From: Medicago truncatula
Taxonomy: Eukaryota > Streptophyta > Magnoliopsida > Fabales > Fabaceae
DNA: 64,000 bases
Assembly: GCF_003473485.1 (NCBI RefSeq)
Contig: NC_053048.1
Location: forward strand, 29,198,755-29,262,754
Reading direction: 5' to 3'
The notes beneath the pieces are model-generated. The model was given only the letters and a program-made list of their open reading frames with translations. It did not search any database and was not told where the DNA came from. Position 1 is the first letter of the stretch. Every line of letters starts with the position of its first letter. This document shows positions 22,851-36,000 of this stretch, piece after piece. The position numbers were made by a program, and so were the translations under genes.

Positions 22851-23364
22851 CATTCAAACTGACCTTGGGGTTCCCCCCCGATCATTCTCTCTTCTCCCAC
22901 AAAAATAGCCCTTCAACTTTCCCTTCACCAGCAATTATTTCTCCTCTAAGTATTCATAGCTTTTTTGTATCTCCAGAGTAATGGGAGGTGCGATGAGTGG
23001 TGATGGCCCTCCGCATCACCGTATTCGTCAAAATTTTCAAAGGCGACGACTTTGATTGGGTTGGTTTCCAATAGACTGCTCGAGCGCTACTCTACACTTT
23101 TAACCCCTGCAAATAAGGCGAATTTTAAGTTTGATCTTTATATTTATTAACTATTTCAATTCGCCACTGCAAAATTTAATCACTTAAAATTCAGTTCCTT
23201 AACATTTGGAACTTTAATGGCAATGCAATTGGACCAAACAACTAATGGTTATAAATCGTGGGTAGTTTATTCTAGGATAGTCAAAATGTTAACTAGTACT
23301 CATTATCCCTAAAAAAAAAAAAAAAAACTAATACTCATTAAGTTTTCCTTTTATAAATAAATAT

Positions 23365-23807
23365 GGTAAAATTATATAATTCGTCCCATAACTTAATTTC
23401 AGGTAACATTTGTTCACTATTTTTTTTCTTTCCGATTTAATCATTTATGTTATAATTAGGTAACACTTTCGTCCTTTATTTATTTTTCTCGATTTAATCC
23501 TTTATGTTATAAAATGTCAACATTGTTATCTTTTTTATTTTTTTATTTTTTTTTTATTTTTATCAAAACCAAATAAAAAAAATCATTAAAAAAACTTATA
23601 AAAAATTCATCAAACTCAAATCTTCATTATAGAAACATAACGATGATGACATTTTCTAACATAAATGATTAATTTAGGAAAAGAAAAAGATAAAGGACGA
23701 AATTGTTACCTGATTGTAACATAAATGATGAAATCGGAAAACTAAAAAGATAAAGGTAGAAAGTGTTTTCTGAAATTAAATTAAGAGACGAAATGAGTAA
23801 TTTTCCC
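23365..23807. mobile_element. Fold-back element
   Basis: The left arm ggtaaaattatataattcgt, cccataacttaatttcagg mirrors the right arm, which in reverse begins agggaaaattactcatttcg and continues tcttaatttaatttcag. Inner blocks (tttaatcatttatgttata versus taacataaatgatgaaatcg) are also inverted. No clear target duplication. Confidence 0.6.
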
Positions 23808-24637
23808 TAAATATATTTTTGGTGCTTATAAATATTTCAACTTTTTACTTAGTCATTCTAAAAAATTTCTTCAATTTTTAGTCCCCTAAAAGTTTTCCGT
23901 TAACACATTTGGTCTATGCTTTTAAGTCAAGTTATATGTATCCTTTAAATTTTTTAATTTGTTTTTGTATGAATGTTTAAAATATTATATGAATCCCTAA
24001 AAAAAACATATTTTTTTAACCAACATTAGTTAAATATGAATTTTTAAGCGCCTAAAATATAAAAATTCATATTTAATTCATGTTTTCTTGAAAAATTCTA
24101 TTTTTTATGAGAGATTCGTATAATATTATATTATAACTATTCCTGTAAAAAAAATCATTTAAAATTTTGAACGAAATATTTCCTGTAAAAAAAAAAAATT
24201 TCTTAGAATATATTCATTGCTCACATATGAGATATGATTGGATATCTCTAGTTCATAATATAGTTTGACTCAGCACATACCTTACATCCTATTAATTAAC
24301 ATGAAAATATATCCATTAGAAACTCACCCTTTTAGAAAGAAAGCATTAATACACCTTACACTAAATTTTCTAATGAAATGAAATAGTAAACAAACAGTAT
24401 CTGGTTTGAGTAGAGGACAGAAACACATAGTTGTGACACAACACTAAGAATAAAATATTGTAAAACAAAAGAAGGAAGAAGACATAGTCTTTTGTATTAT
24501 AAAATGGACACAAACCAAAGAAGCTGTTATGTATTGTGATTCACAGATTCCAACAAACGCCGTTTCCTTACAAAAGAGAGAGAGTGTGTTTCTGTCTGAA
24601 AGGTTCTGTAACGTTTGCAGCAGCTTTCATAACAGAC

Positions 24638-24762
24638 ATGATTTCAAAAGCAGCTTATATTGTCTCTCATAAAGCTTAATCATTCATCATTCAATTGTGA
24701 AACCAGTACATGATGATGATGTTAAGTACTATATAGTAATAGTAATGATGAGTTATATTTGA
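24638..24762 (+). promoter_or_regulatory. Three upstream ORFs in the ARF leader
   Basis: Short ATG-stop frames precede the ARF start at 24801: 24638-24679 (13 codons plus stop, MISKAAYIVSHKA), 24710-24736 (8 codons, four Met in a row) and 24745-24762 (5 codons). All end before the main ATG. Upstream ORFs controlling translation are known for several Arabidopsis ARF mRNAs. Whether all three are in the mature leader depends on the transcription start. A TATA-like tattataaaa lies near 24496. A canonical AuxRE, TGTCTC, is at 24661-24666. Confidence 0.5.
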
Positions 24763-24800
24763 TCAAAGTGGTGAAAAAGTGAAAAGGTTTTTGACTTGCA

Positions 24801-27800
24801 ATGATGATGAATAATGGTGAAGAAGATGAACTCTATGAACAGTTATGGAAGGCTTGTGCTGGTCCTCATGTTGAAGTTCCTCGTGCTGGACAAAGAGTTT
24901 TCTATTTTCCTCAAGGACACATGGAACAAGTTTGTTTTTGTTTTTGTTTTTGTTCTTTTTGTTGAGTCTTAGGTTGTTTGAAAATGTGTTGTGTTAAGAT
25001 GCTGGGAATTTGGATATATGCTTGATTCTAATTTTTTGTTTTGGTTAAGGAATTTGTTTTTTTGTTCTTACTTTATAAGTTTTTGTGGATGTGTAGTTAG
25101 AAGTATCAACAAATCAGGAACTAAATCAGAGGATTCCATTGTTCAAACTTCCCAACAAGATCCTTTGTCGTGTTGTCAATGTTCATTTACTGGTAATTTT
25201 CTCCTTCATCCTATTTTCTTTTCCCTTTTGGAGAAAACAATAAGAAGAATTCTTTGGTTTTTGTATAAATTCAAAGGGTCAAATGTTCATCTGGGTTTTG
25301 TAGTTATTGTGTTAATCTTTTAATTTTGGGGTTTAGTTTCCAATTTTTGGTAATGTTCTCCCATTAAATTTCATCTGGGTTATAAGGTTGTTTTTATTAC
25401 AATTTGGGGTTTAGTTTCTTTTTGTCTTACCCTTTGGTCCCCGGGGGAAAGAGGTCCTGATAATTTAGAGGTTGACCGAGAGGCAAGTAAAGTCTGACGA
25501 GAATAGTTCTTAGAATTTGGGATTGTTTTAGTTAGATTGGAACTCAAGTACTCATGATTGCTTCGGAATTCTTATTTGATTTTATGAATTGGGGTGTGGA
25601 AAAAACAAAATATTGACTTGAATATTGACATGTTTATAGGCTGAACAAGAAACAGATGAGGTTTATGCGCAGATAACTCTGGTACCAGAATCTAATGTAA
25701 GATTGTAGCTTCTCTTCTTGATTCTTAAATATTTTTATGGTCAAACTTAGATTCTTTTCTTTAATTTGTTTGGATTTCTAATGGACCAAATTTGCTTAGC
25801 AAACTGAGCCTACAAGCCTTGATCCTTGTCCTGCTGAACCTCCAAGACCAAGAACTCACTCCTTCAGCAAGGTCTTAACTAACTCCGATACAAGTACTCA
25901 TGGTGGCTTTTCTGTTCTTCGGAAGCATGCCACAGAATGCCTTCCATCACTGGTAATAACACCATCTTTATGGTTTTTAACAGAATTCGTGTTAACAAAT
26001 CCAATTTTCTTTTGTGAAATTTACTAAAACCATGTCTTGATTTTGTTTAGGATATGTCCCAGTCTACTCCAACTCAGGAATTGGTTGCTAAGGATCTTCA
26101 TAATTACGAATGGCACTTTAAGCATATATTTCGAGGTAAGTGAGTTTTGAAATTTACAAACATGTGTTGATCCAAGTAGAAGGGACTCAGATTTCCAAAG
26201 TATATGTGGTCCTGAGTTCAATAATTGATGATGCTTGACCATTAAAAAGACTCAAGAGATTTGTCTTTTGGCTACTTGATAGAAGAATACTCTTGGAAAC
26301 CAACAAAAATTGACATCAAAAGTTTTCACTCGTCTTTTTGTTAAACCACTTCTAGTGGCCTAATGTTTTCTCTTGAATGTGTTTTTGTCAAGAAGTCCCA
26401 CATTAGATAAGGCCTGAAAATTTGTTTATAGTGGGATAAGAGACATCCCTTACCTTATAAGTCGGTTTTGTAGGGTCGAGTCAGGCTCAGACCAAATTCT
26501 AAGACTTTCCTTTCTATTCAGGTCAACCACGTCGACACTTGCTCACAACTGGATGGAGTACTTTTGTGACTTCCAAGAGATTAGTTGCTGGAGATACGTT
26601 TGTGTTTCTGAGGTATACTTTGATGTTTCTCTTTTTCTTAGTTTCCTTCATATGGCTCAGAAAATCATATACTGTAAAGTCATACAAGTTTATGTGTATA
26701 GAGGGCACAATGGAGAATTACGCGTTGGCGTGAGGCATCTTGCTTCTCCACAAAGCTGCATGCCTTCATCTGTGATTTCTGGTCAGAGCATGCACCTTGG
26801 AGTCCTTGCAACTGCATCTCATGCTGTTGCAACTCAAACTCTTTTTGTAGTATACTACAAGCCCAGGTAAAACTTTTACTAGTTGTAAAAATAACTAGAA
26901 ACCGTCTTTCATGGATAAATCTTGACAAGGGCATTGTTTTTGGTTTGCTTAGGATGAGCCAGTTCATTATAAGTGTGAATAAGTATATGGAAGCTATCAA
27001 CCAAAAATTTAGTGTTGGCATGAGGTTTAAGATGAGTTTTGATGGGGATGATTCTCCTGAGACTGACAAAAGGTACCAAGTTTTGTTTCTGTAGTTTGCA
27101 ACATGACCTTTTCATTATATATTCTAAGACTGTTTGGATAAACAACTTAATTAAGCACTTATAGTATAAACATTTTTATCATATAAGCGTTTATGTTTAA
27201 GCTATTTGTATAACAAAAGATAAAATAAAGGAAAATTGTTTTCATATAAGCTAAAAGCTGATTTCATAAGCTATCCAGGAGAGCTTATGGAAATAAATAA
27301 GCTGTTTCCATAAGCTCTCTCGAACTGTCTCGCTAGTGCTTATGCCAGTAGATAAGCTCAAATAAGTCAATTAAAAAATAATCCTAATTCTAATACATGA
27401 TTCATCAGATTTTCTGGCACAATAATTGGACAAGAGGATATTTCTTCACACTGGTTGAATTCAAAATGGAGATCACTCAAGGTATTCTCACCTTTGATAT
27501 CTTCAATAATCCACTTTGTTTCAACTTTCAAGTGATGGTAAGGTATTCATTATTCATCCACTCTTCTCATATATTCACAGGTTCAATGGGATGACCCTGC
27601 ATCGATTCCAAGACCTGATAGAATTTCACCATGGGAGATAGAACCCCTTATGGCTTCTGTTCCTACATCTATTCAACCTGCTGTTGCAAAATATAAAAGG
27701 CCTCGGCTACCTAGTGAAGTTCCAGATTTTGGTAAGGATGCGCAATATTTTATATCCTATAATCGTTTTCATTTCAAATGCTCTTCCGAAATTTCACACT

Positions 27801-29250
27801 TTGTAGTCGTCAAATCAATGAAGCTGACCTCCCTTAGTAGGGTTAGCTCAGTGGGCTAAGACTTGGTGGTTGTTTTGCTGACGTTTTCGTTTCACTTTCA
27901 AAGGAGACACAACAGTAGGTGACTCTACTTACTGGGAAGCTGGGCTGGCACAATCAGACATAACACAAGTTAATAATGTTTTGTCTGAAAACATAAGGAG
28001 CGACGGTATGCATTTTTGGCATCATAAGCAAACTGATAATAGCAGCAGCAATGGTATATCAAGGAATCCGACTGACGGAAGTTGGCTATCTTCTCCTCAT
28101 TCAAGTGGTCCTTCTCATTTGTGTCAAGACGCGATTGACGATAGCAAGAGTGTCGCAGTCTCAGCTTGGCCTATTTCAAAAACTCACTCAGAAATATTGA
28201 ACAACAATGATCATATGATTGACCAAGTTGTCAAGGATAACAAAAAAGAGGCTGCTACAAGCTGTAGATTATTCGGGATTGATCTTAATGATCCTCGCAC
28301 GAACACTCATAAGGTATCTGAGTATTCAGCAAATGCATTTGGAGTCACCTCTGAGGGATGCGTTGCCACTCCGATATCAAGAACTGATGCAGACCAAAAT
28401 AAGTTTGATATCTCAAAGGCTTCAAAAGAAAGGAAACAAGAACAGCTACCAATATCTCCAAACGAAACACAAAGCAAGCAAACCAATAGCAGAAGTTGCA
28501 CTAAGGTACTTGTCGTATATTTATTTATTTGCATGGTAGCGTTAATATATTTTTTAACGACAAATATTAGTATAGTTAGTAATATGTTAGGGATAGAAAT
28601 TGAATTATCGTTCTCTTTATCGATCCACCTTATACCTTCTCGGTAGAGTTAATGTTCTATGGCCTACTCTGAATTGTTTCTTGTGTTCAAAACTTGTCAA
28701 AAGGTTCAAATGCAGGGTGTTGCAGTGGGTCGTGCGGTGGACTTGACCGCGTTGGATGGTTATGATCAACTTATTGATGAATTGGAGAAGCTGTTTGACA
28801 TAAAGGGACAGATCCAGCCTAGGAATAAGTGGGAAATTGTCTTCACTGATGATGAAGGAGATATGATGCTTGTTGGTGATGATCCATGGCCGTGAGTATC
28901 TCTTTAATCTTTAATTTTACACAAAATTAACCCACTTGGGTTGGTCTGGTGGTATTGACTTGGGACCTGGGAGTGTGCTCCTCCTCAAGGTCTCAGGTTC
29001 GATTCTCCCCGATGCCAATTTGAGTGGGCTAATCGCAACTTAATTTCACAATTATTCACATAACAGCTCCTCACTATTAATTTGAATACTATGTGCATTG
29101 GCATTACTATTTTGTAGGGAATTCTGCAATATGGTGAGAAGAATTTTCATTTGTTCCAGCCAAGATGTGCACAAAATGAGCTCAGGGACCAAATCACCTA
29201 TCTCATCACTAGAAGAAACTGTAATAAGCTCAGACACAGCTGAGATATGA
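24801..29250 (+). CDS. Auxin response factor, ARF9/ARF1-like repressor class
   Basis: Thirteen exons: 24801-24929, 25097-25192, 25640-25696, 25800-25952, 26051-26135, 26522-26612, 26702-26866, 26953-27072, 27409-27481, 27581-27731, 27904-28505, 28704-28891 and 29118-29250. All introns are GT..AG and phases agree, giving 680 residues, normal for this clade. The N-terminus ([17 protein letters not shown]) leads into the B3 DNA-binding domain (about 94-200; [38 protein letters not shown]), then the ARF dimerisation/ancillary region. The middle region carries [11 protein letters not shown], an RLFG-type repressor motif, and is not Gln-rich. The C-terminal PB1 domain has [15 protein letters not shown] and the acidic [20 protein letters not shown]. 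It should bind TGTCTC-type auxin elements and repress auxin genes via Aux/IAA and TOPLESS partners. Oddities: [13 protein letters not shown] replaces the usual [13 protein letters not shown]. Confidence 0.93.
26390..26500 (+). repeat. Dispersed legume repeat in ARF intron 5
   Basis: agtcccacattagataaggc, ctgaaaatttgtttatagtg, ggataagagacatcccttac and cttataagtcggttttgtag form a conserved block that I recognise as common in legume introns. Related sequence occurs near 36700 (reverse) and 54640. Confidence 0.5.
27125..27380. repeat. Dispersed repeat in ARF intron 8
   Basis: actgtttggataaacaactt, catataagctaaaagctgat, ataagctgtttccataagct and gccagtagataagctcaaat are internally repetitive (repeated ataagct/agcttat). 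It is probably a MITE; its termini are not resolved. Confidence 0.45.
28930..29050 (+). mobile_element. SINE in ARF intron 12
   Basis: cacttgggttggtctggtgg and tattgacttgggacctggg precede a box B ggttcgattctccccg. This head differs from the 9253-type SINE and recalls the Au-type plant SINE. It lies between the last two ARF exons without disturbing their splice sites. Confidence 0.55.
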
Positions 29251-32060
29251 AACAATTACTGTCTTTTTCATTATTGTTAGTGTCTTTAATGTTGTTATTG
29301 CTTGTTTGAGTTAATGAAGCTAGTCCATTTTGGCTAGACAAGTTTCATGTTGTTTGTTAGATGTGAAACATTGACTAATTGTAGCTCCATCTAGAGACTC
29401 CAAAGTTTGAAAAAAAAATGTTTTAATAAATTAAGTAGGTGAGAGAGGGAAATATTGAGATAGTGGATATGTGAACACATTTGTGTTGATGCATGTGTGA
29501 ATAATAAAGGTTAGTGTGGTAGTCTTGAGAATTTAATGCACATTGCCATTTGTGAATTTGAATCTTTTAGTATAAAATGTCGCTGCAAATTTCAATCATC
29601 AGGATCGGGATCCGTGGTTGATGCATAAGATGTGTGAAATAAGTATCATGCACGTAACTATAGTGATTAATCTTAAGTCGGAGTAAGAGTCACATAGTCA
29701 TGAAAATGCTACTAGAAGAATTTTAACGGTGTTAATTTTTCTGTTTGTAAATTTGAATATGGACTAGATCAAATGTTTGGAATTTATCTATTAGAGGTAT
29801 TATGGTCCACTGCATCACTGGTTCTCCTGACATGTGGGTAATGGGTTAAGTCTGACAGGGTGGGGGTAATTTCTAGCTGCAGCTTTAAGACCCATACGTA
29901 TCATATTGTGTCACATATTTGATTCATGTGACCTACCTATCATGTATCAGAATTCTTGACAAAATAAATAAATAAATTGAAAGTACTATAATGTAAGTTA
30001 GGATAGTAAATTTTGAAGCATAAAAAACTCAAAGCACAATGGGTCGGTTCATTAACATGAAAAATTTGTTGGGTCAGGTTTAGATATATTAAGATGGATT
30101 GAATACAATTTCGGTCATTGCTATATGCATCTATTGGATTGTTCAACCCATGAAATAAGTCGATCGGGAGATGAAATTCAATGGAAAAATGCGGATCGGA
30201 TTGTAACTTCTGATAAAATTTGTGCGATCAGAAATTACGGTCCAATAAATTGAGAAGCTTATGAGCAAAACTGAAAGGTCCGTAGAGTAATTTCCTACAT
30301 TTCCGTGCTTGATTTGGCTTAAGCATCTTAGTCGTCAATAAGATGGATTGATTTGTTAGGTAATGTCAAATTATTTTATTAAAATATGACAACAAAAATA
30401 TATATAAGTATTATTTCTTCATTAATATGATGGTTTTTTTACTAGTCAAGTATTAATGGTTAGTCTCATAAAAAATTATGAAGTCATAAGTAGTGAACAA
30501 CATATCCATCCAATAAGTAGTGAAAAACATCCAATCATAAACAATGTCGTAATAATCCAATGTTATCTTTACTTAGGCAAGAATTTTGATTCATTAAAAA
30601 GTTGTACAACGTCGAAATCACTGTCACAATTCCATTTTACATTGTCTCCATCTAGGGACATTGAAAAAAGAGAAGTTTGTAGGGTGTTTTGGCTGAAAAT
30701 ACCTCATATATTAAGGTAAGATACCAAATTGGAATTACAAACTACACCAATGTTCAGAATAACCCTAAACTAGATTTTGTTCTTTAAACAATAACATACA
30801 TAAAATGATGGAAATTGTTCTTTAAACTTTAGAAATTGTTCTCCCACGCCTCAGGAATCAATATAAACATCGGGGGAGCTTATAAACCCAATGGGGGAAG
30901 CGAAACTCGTTATGATCTTGTCCTGAAAGAATGACACAATATATTTATACTGGTTCACTGTCTATCGATAGCTAGTCCAATCCACCCTTAATACAGTGAT
31001 TTTGCCTTCTCTACAATAAGAACTTAATCGACTATAGTCAACTGATTACGCGTACTAAGATATCCCTTATACAGTAGACTACACCATATAGGAATTGCTT
31101 TGAATATAAATATATATTGATCGAGACGTTGATCCTTACTTTTATATGATGCGCCTTTGATTTGTTTCGTATGGAATCGTTATGTGCATCAAGCACACAT
31201 TAAAAAGATAATTTCTTCTCTTATATTATTTTTTATCATTAAAACCAAAATTAGATGTCATTGTTCTTCAAACAAACTTGATTCTACCAAATGAAACCTA
31301 GTCCCAACAATTAGTAACTTGTACTGCAAGTCATAACACTAAAGCTAACTACTGCTATCTATATGCTCAAGGCCGGTTCTTTAAATTTGGATACCTTGGA
31401 CGAATCAAGAGAGTGGTGCCCCTAAAAAAAAATTCCACAAAATTTTTTATGGATTTTAGTTGTTCATTTTCTAAACTCTCAGTTTCAACCGAAAAGAAAT
31501 TGTAGAATCTTTGCCAAAAAATATATGGAGAGCACCCTTTTGAGATTCAATATCAATTTCAATTTGTTTCTTTCTTTTCCATTTTAGATGACCAGACAAT
31601 TGTTTTCTAGGAAACATTTCAAGAAATCAAATAGATGAAACAATAGTACTTAGATGTTGATTTTTAACTTCAACTTAAATTCTGATCAATTTGTTCCAGA
31701 CGTATTCGAGCACTAAATCAAACATGTTGTTTCTGAAAAGTGAAAATCATAAAATTTGCATCTTATAAATAAATAATAAATAAACTTGTTGATTCCTCAA
31801 AAGTTTGTATGAATATTAAATGATAATAAATAAGTTTTTTAGCAATTGCAATTGCAATTGATACCTACTGCTATCTTATGAAGTTATGATCAATGTTATA
31901 CGGTACTTAATGCTTTAGGCAATTGGTTGTTCTTGTGTTAATAGTTGCAGAATTGAGATGAAGAGATGTTTTTTGTTTACAAGTTGAAATGGAGAGATTA
32001 GACATAGAGGATGAGAATTAGAAAGTTAATCGTAAACTAGGTAAAATATTGTGATTTTTG
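29251..32060. other. Intergenic downstream of ARF
   Basis: No gene supported. AT-rich, with open frames of fewer than 90 codons lacking any domain. Positions 30860-31180 (ggggagcttataaacccaat, agaatgacacaatatattta) look retroelement-like but cannot be assigned. Confidence 0.4.
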
Positions 32061-32064
32061 AGTG

Positions 32065-32575
32065 CTAATATGTAGAGTTGTCAAAATGGGTCAGGTCCAT
32101 CGGACTGGCCCTTTATTTTAGTGTGGTCCGGACCGTAAAAAAGGCATGAAAAAACAACCCTAACTTTTTGGGCCAGCCCATCGGGCCTGCATTTTAGATG
32201 GGATGGGTCGTCGGGCTTGCGGGCTGGCCCTTTTAAAAAAATAAATAGTTTATAAATAGTTTTATTAGGTAAGACTGAATTATTTTATTATTTAATATTG
32301 AATTTTGTTGTCTTCAAGGTTCACTTTGTGAGTTAGGATAAATACTCTACTTTTGCATTGATCCTTTTGTGTTATTTATCCTTGTGGATGTTGATTTAAT
32401 AGACGTTTTATATATAATTTAACTAAGTTTACGAAGACATGTGATTTATTTGATGCATAATAATAATAATTTATGTAATATGTTTCTATTAAATAATACA
32501 TTTTAAAATATGGGTCGGGCAGGCCCATCTGGCCATGTAGCCCACTACTGATTGGGTTGGCCATTGTGTAATATC
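32065..32575. mobile_element. hAT-like GC-rich-armed element (partial)
   Basis: The left end tagagttgtcaaaatgggtc with tcggactggccc and gggccagcccatcgggcct, an AT core, and gggtcgggcaggcccatctg on the right resemble the 59357-60048 element. A matching right terminus was not found. Confidence 0.4.
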
Positions 32576-33181
32576 TATTATTTTTTTCATTTTTATCGCT
32601 TTGTTTTATGCACAAACAAACTCTTGAAACCCTCACTAAAATCATATTAATTGTTGAACAAAAAAAAAAGTCTTTGAGGATTCCTTCAAAAAAAAAAGTC
32701 TTTGAGGATGCAATAATTAAAAATATTTTGATGCCGCTAAGATTATCATATTTCACACGTTGTTACGTGCCATTAGGCAGATCACAAAACGGGTGAGGTA
32801 AGAACAGGACATGCAGTAAATGCTTGTGAAAGAGAGAGAAACACAAACATTGTGACATTGTGATTGGCCAATATCACCAATGTCACATAAGTGCTATCCA
32901 ATGTTACGAGCCAGTTTACAGTATAAACCTAAAAACTAGATGTCATCATACCATGTAAAAAATTAATAGGGTAACAATGCTATGCTTTATTCATCTGTCG
33001 AACATTGGTTTAAATAGATAGAGTACATGTAATTTTCTTCCTTCAATAAAGGAGATATTTTAGGAAACAGAAGCAAAATATATCATAAAATAAAATAGGA
33101 AAGGAAATATGCATGGTTAAAAAGGAGAGATTTACCTCTAAAAAAAAATGCGTAAAGAAAAATAAGAGATAGAGAAATCAA

Positions 33182-34548
33182 CTAGGCATTTTCTTTAATT
33201 TGTTCCTCTATTAACTGTTCCTTTATCTTGGCCACATCAATATGTGTTTTTCCCTCCATTTTTCTCTTCATGGATTGCCTTAAATAATCTCCAAACTTGA
33301 CTTTCTGGTAAATTTTGGTGTTTTCAGCATCTATCATATGATCAAATGGCTCAATTTCAACATCATCTCGAGGGATCAAAAATGATGCATGGGAAGTCCT
33401 TCTTTTGTTCTTATTTGTTACTGCTCTGTGTTCTACACTTTTGTATTTTCCATTACTCAATATCTGTTCATATTGAAAAAGGAATAAACTCAAAATTAAT
33501 GTAGGTATATATACTTCAAGTGTTAGTTGTGTTCAATACAAATATAAGTCAGAAGGGTTTAGGTAACTCAACTCATTTGAGCTAACAGAGTTGAAGGTCT
33601 TGAGTTCGTCAAACCCGAATGAAGGAGGATAAAACTAATTTAACAACAAATTACTAACATTTTCCATTAATCCTCTTAAAAAACATTTTCCATTAAAAAG
33701 TCAATTATGCCAATCGAGGTTAACATCTAGGAAGCACTGATCATAAAGATGTTGAAACTACACATGACTTCGAGATTAACACTTGGACACCGTTAATGAT
33801 TTTAAAAAATGATGGATATTGAATATTACCCTATACATATGTGCATGTTTGATACAAACACACTTGACACACCTCACAAAACTTATTTTTGAAGTGTCGG
33901 TGTTATATAGGTTAACATATTTCGATTGACATTCTAGTGGAAATTGTCTCTGATTTATAGTCCTTTTTGACTGTTGGATGATGTATCTTTCCAAATTTAA
34001 ATATTTGGTTTATAATATAATTTTATGGACATAAGTGGTGATGAGTTTAATCAGCTTCAGTTAATGATACTCAACTTTAAATACTTCCTCGATCAATTTT
34101 CTATTAGGTTTTACTCCTATCATCCGAACTTCAGATTACCTTGGACCCTTTTTCTTGAGAACATGAGTATTAAGAAAAATAAAATGTACCTCTATAACAT
34201 CTCCAACATTGACAACAAGAGCATCTGATATTGGAATAACTGGAACCCAATTTCCTTTGTTTCGAATTTCTAACCCAGGCACATCATCATCTTGCATAAG
34301 AATGGTAATGGTGCCTGTGTCAGAGTGTGAGCTCAAACCCAATACTTGATCAGGTGTGTTGCATGTAGGGTAATAGTTTACACGTGAACATTGAAGTAAT
34401 TCTTTATGCATCCCAAAAAGAGCATGTTTCTCCAACCCCATAATAAGAGACAAAGAACTTAGAAGTTCCTCACCAACTCGTTTCACTTCACTTGAATATG
34501 CCTCTATTATTTCACTACATAAGCAAATAAATTTCATCAAAATTACAA

Positions 34549-34626
<78 letters not shown>

Positions 34627-35767
34627 ATAAAAATTCAAATGTGTATATTTCATAATGCATACTTGAATCCATGTGGGGTTTTTGGCCAAAATTGAAGCTT
34701 CCTGTATCTCTTGGGATAAATCATTAAAATTAGTGAATCTGACCAATCAAGTGTTTGCTCCTCAGAAACTACATATGCATGCCCATAGCCTTGTATGTCA
34801 TTTGAGGGCATTGCATACTTTTCCTTCTCTTCTATTGGAAGGTTGAAAAACTCATCTGATACATTCCTCATTCTTTGTATAAGTTCTTTTTGTAGACCAT
34901 GATTCACTACCTGCAAAGATATATATTTGCAATCGTAATTCTTAAGAATCGAATTCGAGTTTTTTGACCCATTCATTCTTAGGAAAAGTTCATTAATCAT
35001 TTGTTTAGACAGTCTTATATTTAATTAGGTACTACAAAATCTTTGAGAAGGTTCTAGATATAACAAGGTCTCAAAACATTCACATAATTTTGGGACCGAA
35101 ATTTTGTTTGTTTAAAACCGTCCCAAATCTATCTAAAAAATTAAAAATGGTTCGGATGAAAACTTATCCGTGTAAAAACACATTTTTTCTAGTAGTTGAC
35201 TATGAATTGTTTTAATAGTATATGAATAAAAATTATTATTTTTAGATATGTTAATGTAAAATTCATAAATTTAAAAATTGTCAACCCGATGAACCAAACC
35301 AACATGTGCTTCATTGGTTTGGTTCAGTTTGGAAGAAGTCATTGTAAAATCCAAATCAAACCTACCAATTAGTATATAATAAAAAATAGACACATTAAAT
35401 GTTTTTTTTTTAAAGAAGACACATTAAATATGTTAAAATTGTATATTTTTGTTTGTACATTTTTGTGCAACTCACAATTCTATAGTTGATGAATTACCTG
35501 AAAGAAACCCCACTCCTTGCATGCAATCTCAAGTTTCAGTAACTCCTCCATGCTCCCATTTGAAAGCAGTGTAAAATCAATTACAGGAATCTCTGAAGAA
35601 AGTTGAGGCATGTAGTTTACTTTCTCCATTTCTTCTTCATTCCTCACATATTTTGTTGGAACTTCCAAAGGATTCATCTTCACCATTTCTTGAACATTTG
35701 GAACTGGCAAAGATGGAGCATAAGTGGGTGCTTCTTCCATCTCAATATCATCTATGTTAACACTCAT
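33182..35767 (-). CDS. SRG1-like 2OG-Fe(II) dioxygenase, copy A
   Basis: Four exons on the - strand: 35498-35767, 34663-34910, 34190-34514 and 33182-33463 (phases 0, 2, 0) give 374 residues. The N-terminal DIOX_N region (LPVPNVQEMVK; SEIPVIDFTLLSN) is followed by the jelly-roll 2OG-Fe(II) oxygenase core. Predicted iron ligands are H236, D238 (SSHSD) and H293 (VEHR); 2OG is bound by R303-x-S305 (KRRTS). Family members (DOXC class; SRG1, codeine demethylase-like) hydroxylate or demethylate small molecules in the cytosol using 2OG and O2. The substrate is unknown. Five tandem paralogs share this structure; this is the most 3' one. Intron 2 holds a 72-bp TA repeat. Exon 1 has MSVNIDDIEMEEAP, four codons longer than copies C and D. 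A TATA box ctataaaag is 48 bp upstream. Confidence 0.88.
34552..34623. repeat. (TA)n microsatellite in intron 2 of copy A
   Basis: About 36 TA units in the 148-bp intron. It makes up half of the intron and is absent from the same intron of the other four paralogs. Confidence 0.95.
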
Positions 35768-35814
35768 TTTTCATTTGCTTGGTGGTGTAGATTGTTAGCT
35801 TTGAGATTTGAGAA

Positions 35815-35823
35815 CTTTTATAG
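35815..35823 (-). promoter_or_regulatory. TATA box, copy A
   Basis: ctataaaag on the - strand in the context ctataaaagttctcaaatc, conserved in copy D (48919-48927) and, degenerated to ctttaaaag, in copy C (44977-44985). It is missing in copy E. Confidence 0.6.
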
Positions 35824-35889
35824 TGTCACTACCATATGTGATTTATACCTAGTGAATCCACATGGAAATAATAATTTTAATACTTTTAT

Positions 35890-36000
35890 CTACATGGCTA
35901 TGGAGTTCCAAATGAAATAAATTAACTTTCAATTGCATAGGTGAGCTGGTTCCTAATAGTATGCTGCAAGTATGAATGTGCAAGTCAGCTCATTGATCGC
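35890..36000 (-). promoter_or_regulatory. Conserved upstream block of the array, copy A
   Basis: ttccaaatgaaataaattaa, ctttcaattgcataggtgag and gcaagtcagctcattg recur upstream of copies C (45148-45240), D (49100-49195) and E (52575-52690). In the other copies the block reads aacttcaattgcttaggtaa and atgtaaagaaagcaaaata. Its function is unknown; it may simply mark the duplicated unit. Confidence 0.45.

Noticed and set aside
26680-27145. Long - strand frames antisense to the ARF gene
   Set aside because: They are complementary to conserved ARF exons 7 and 8 and have no independent support.
34136-34672. 178-codon frame including a poly(Ile-Tyr) run
   Set aside because: It is exon 3 of dioxygenase copy A read through intron 2, where the TA repeat is translated.
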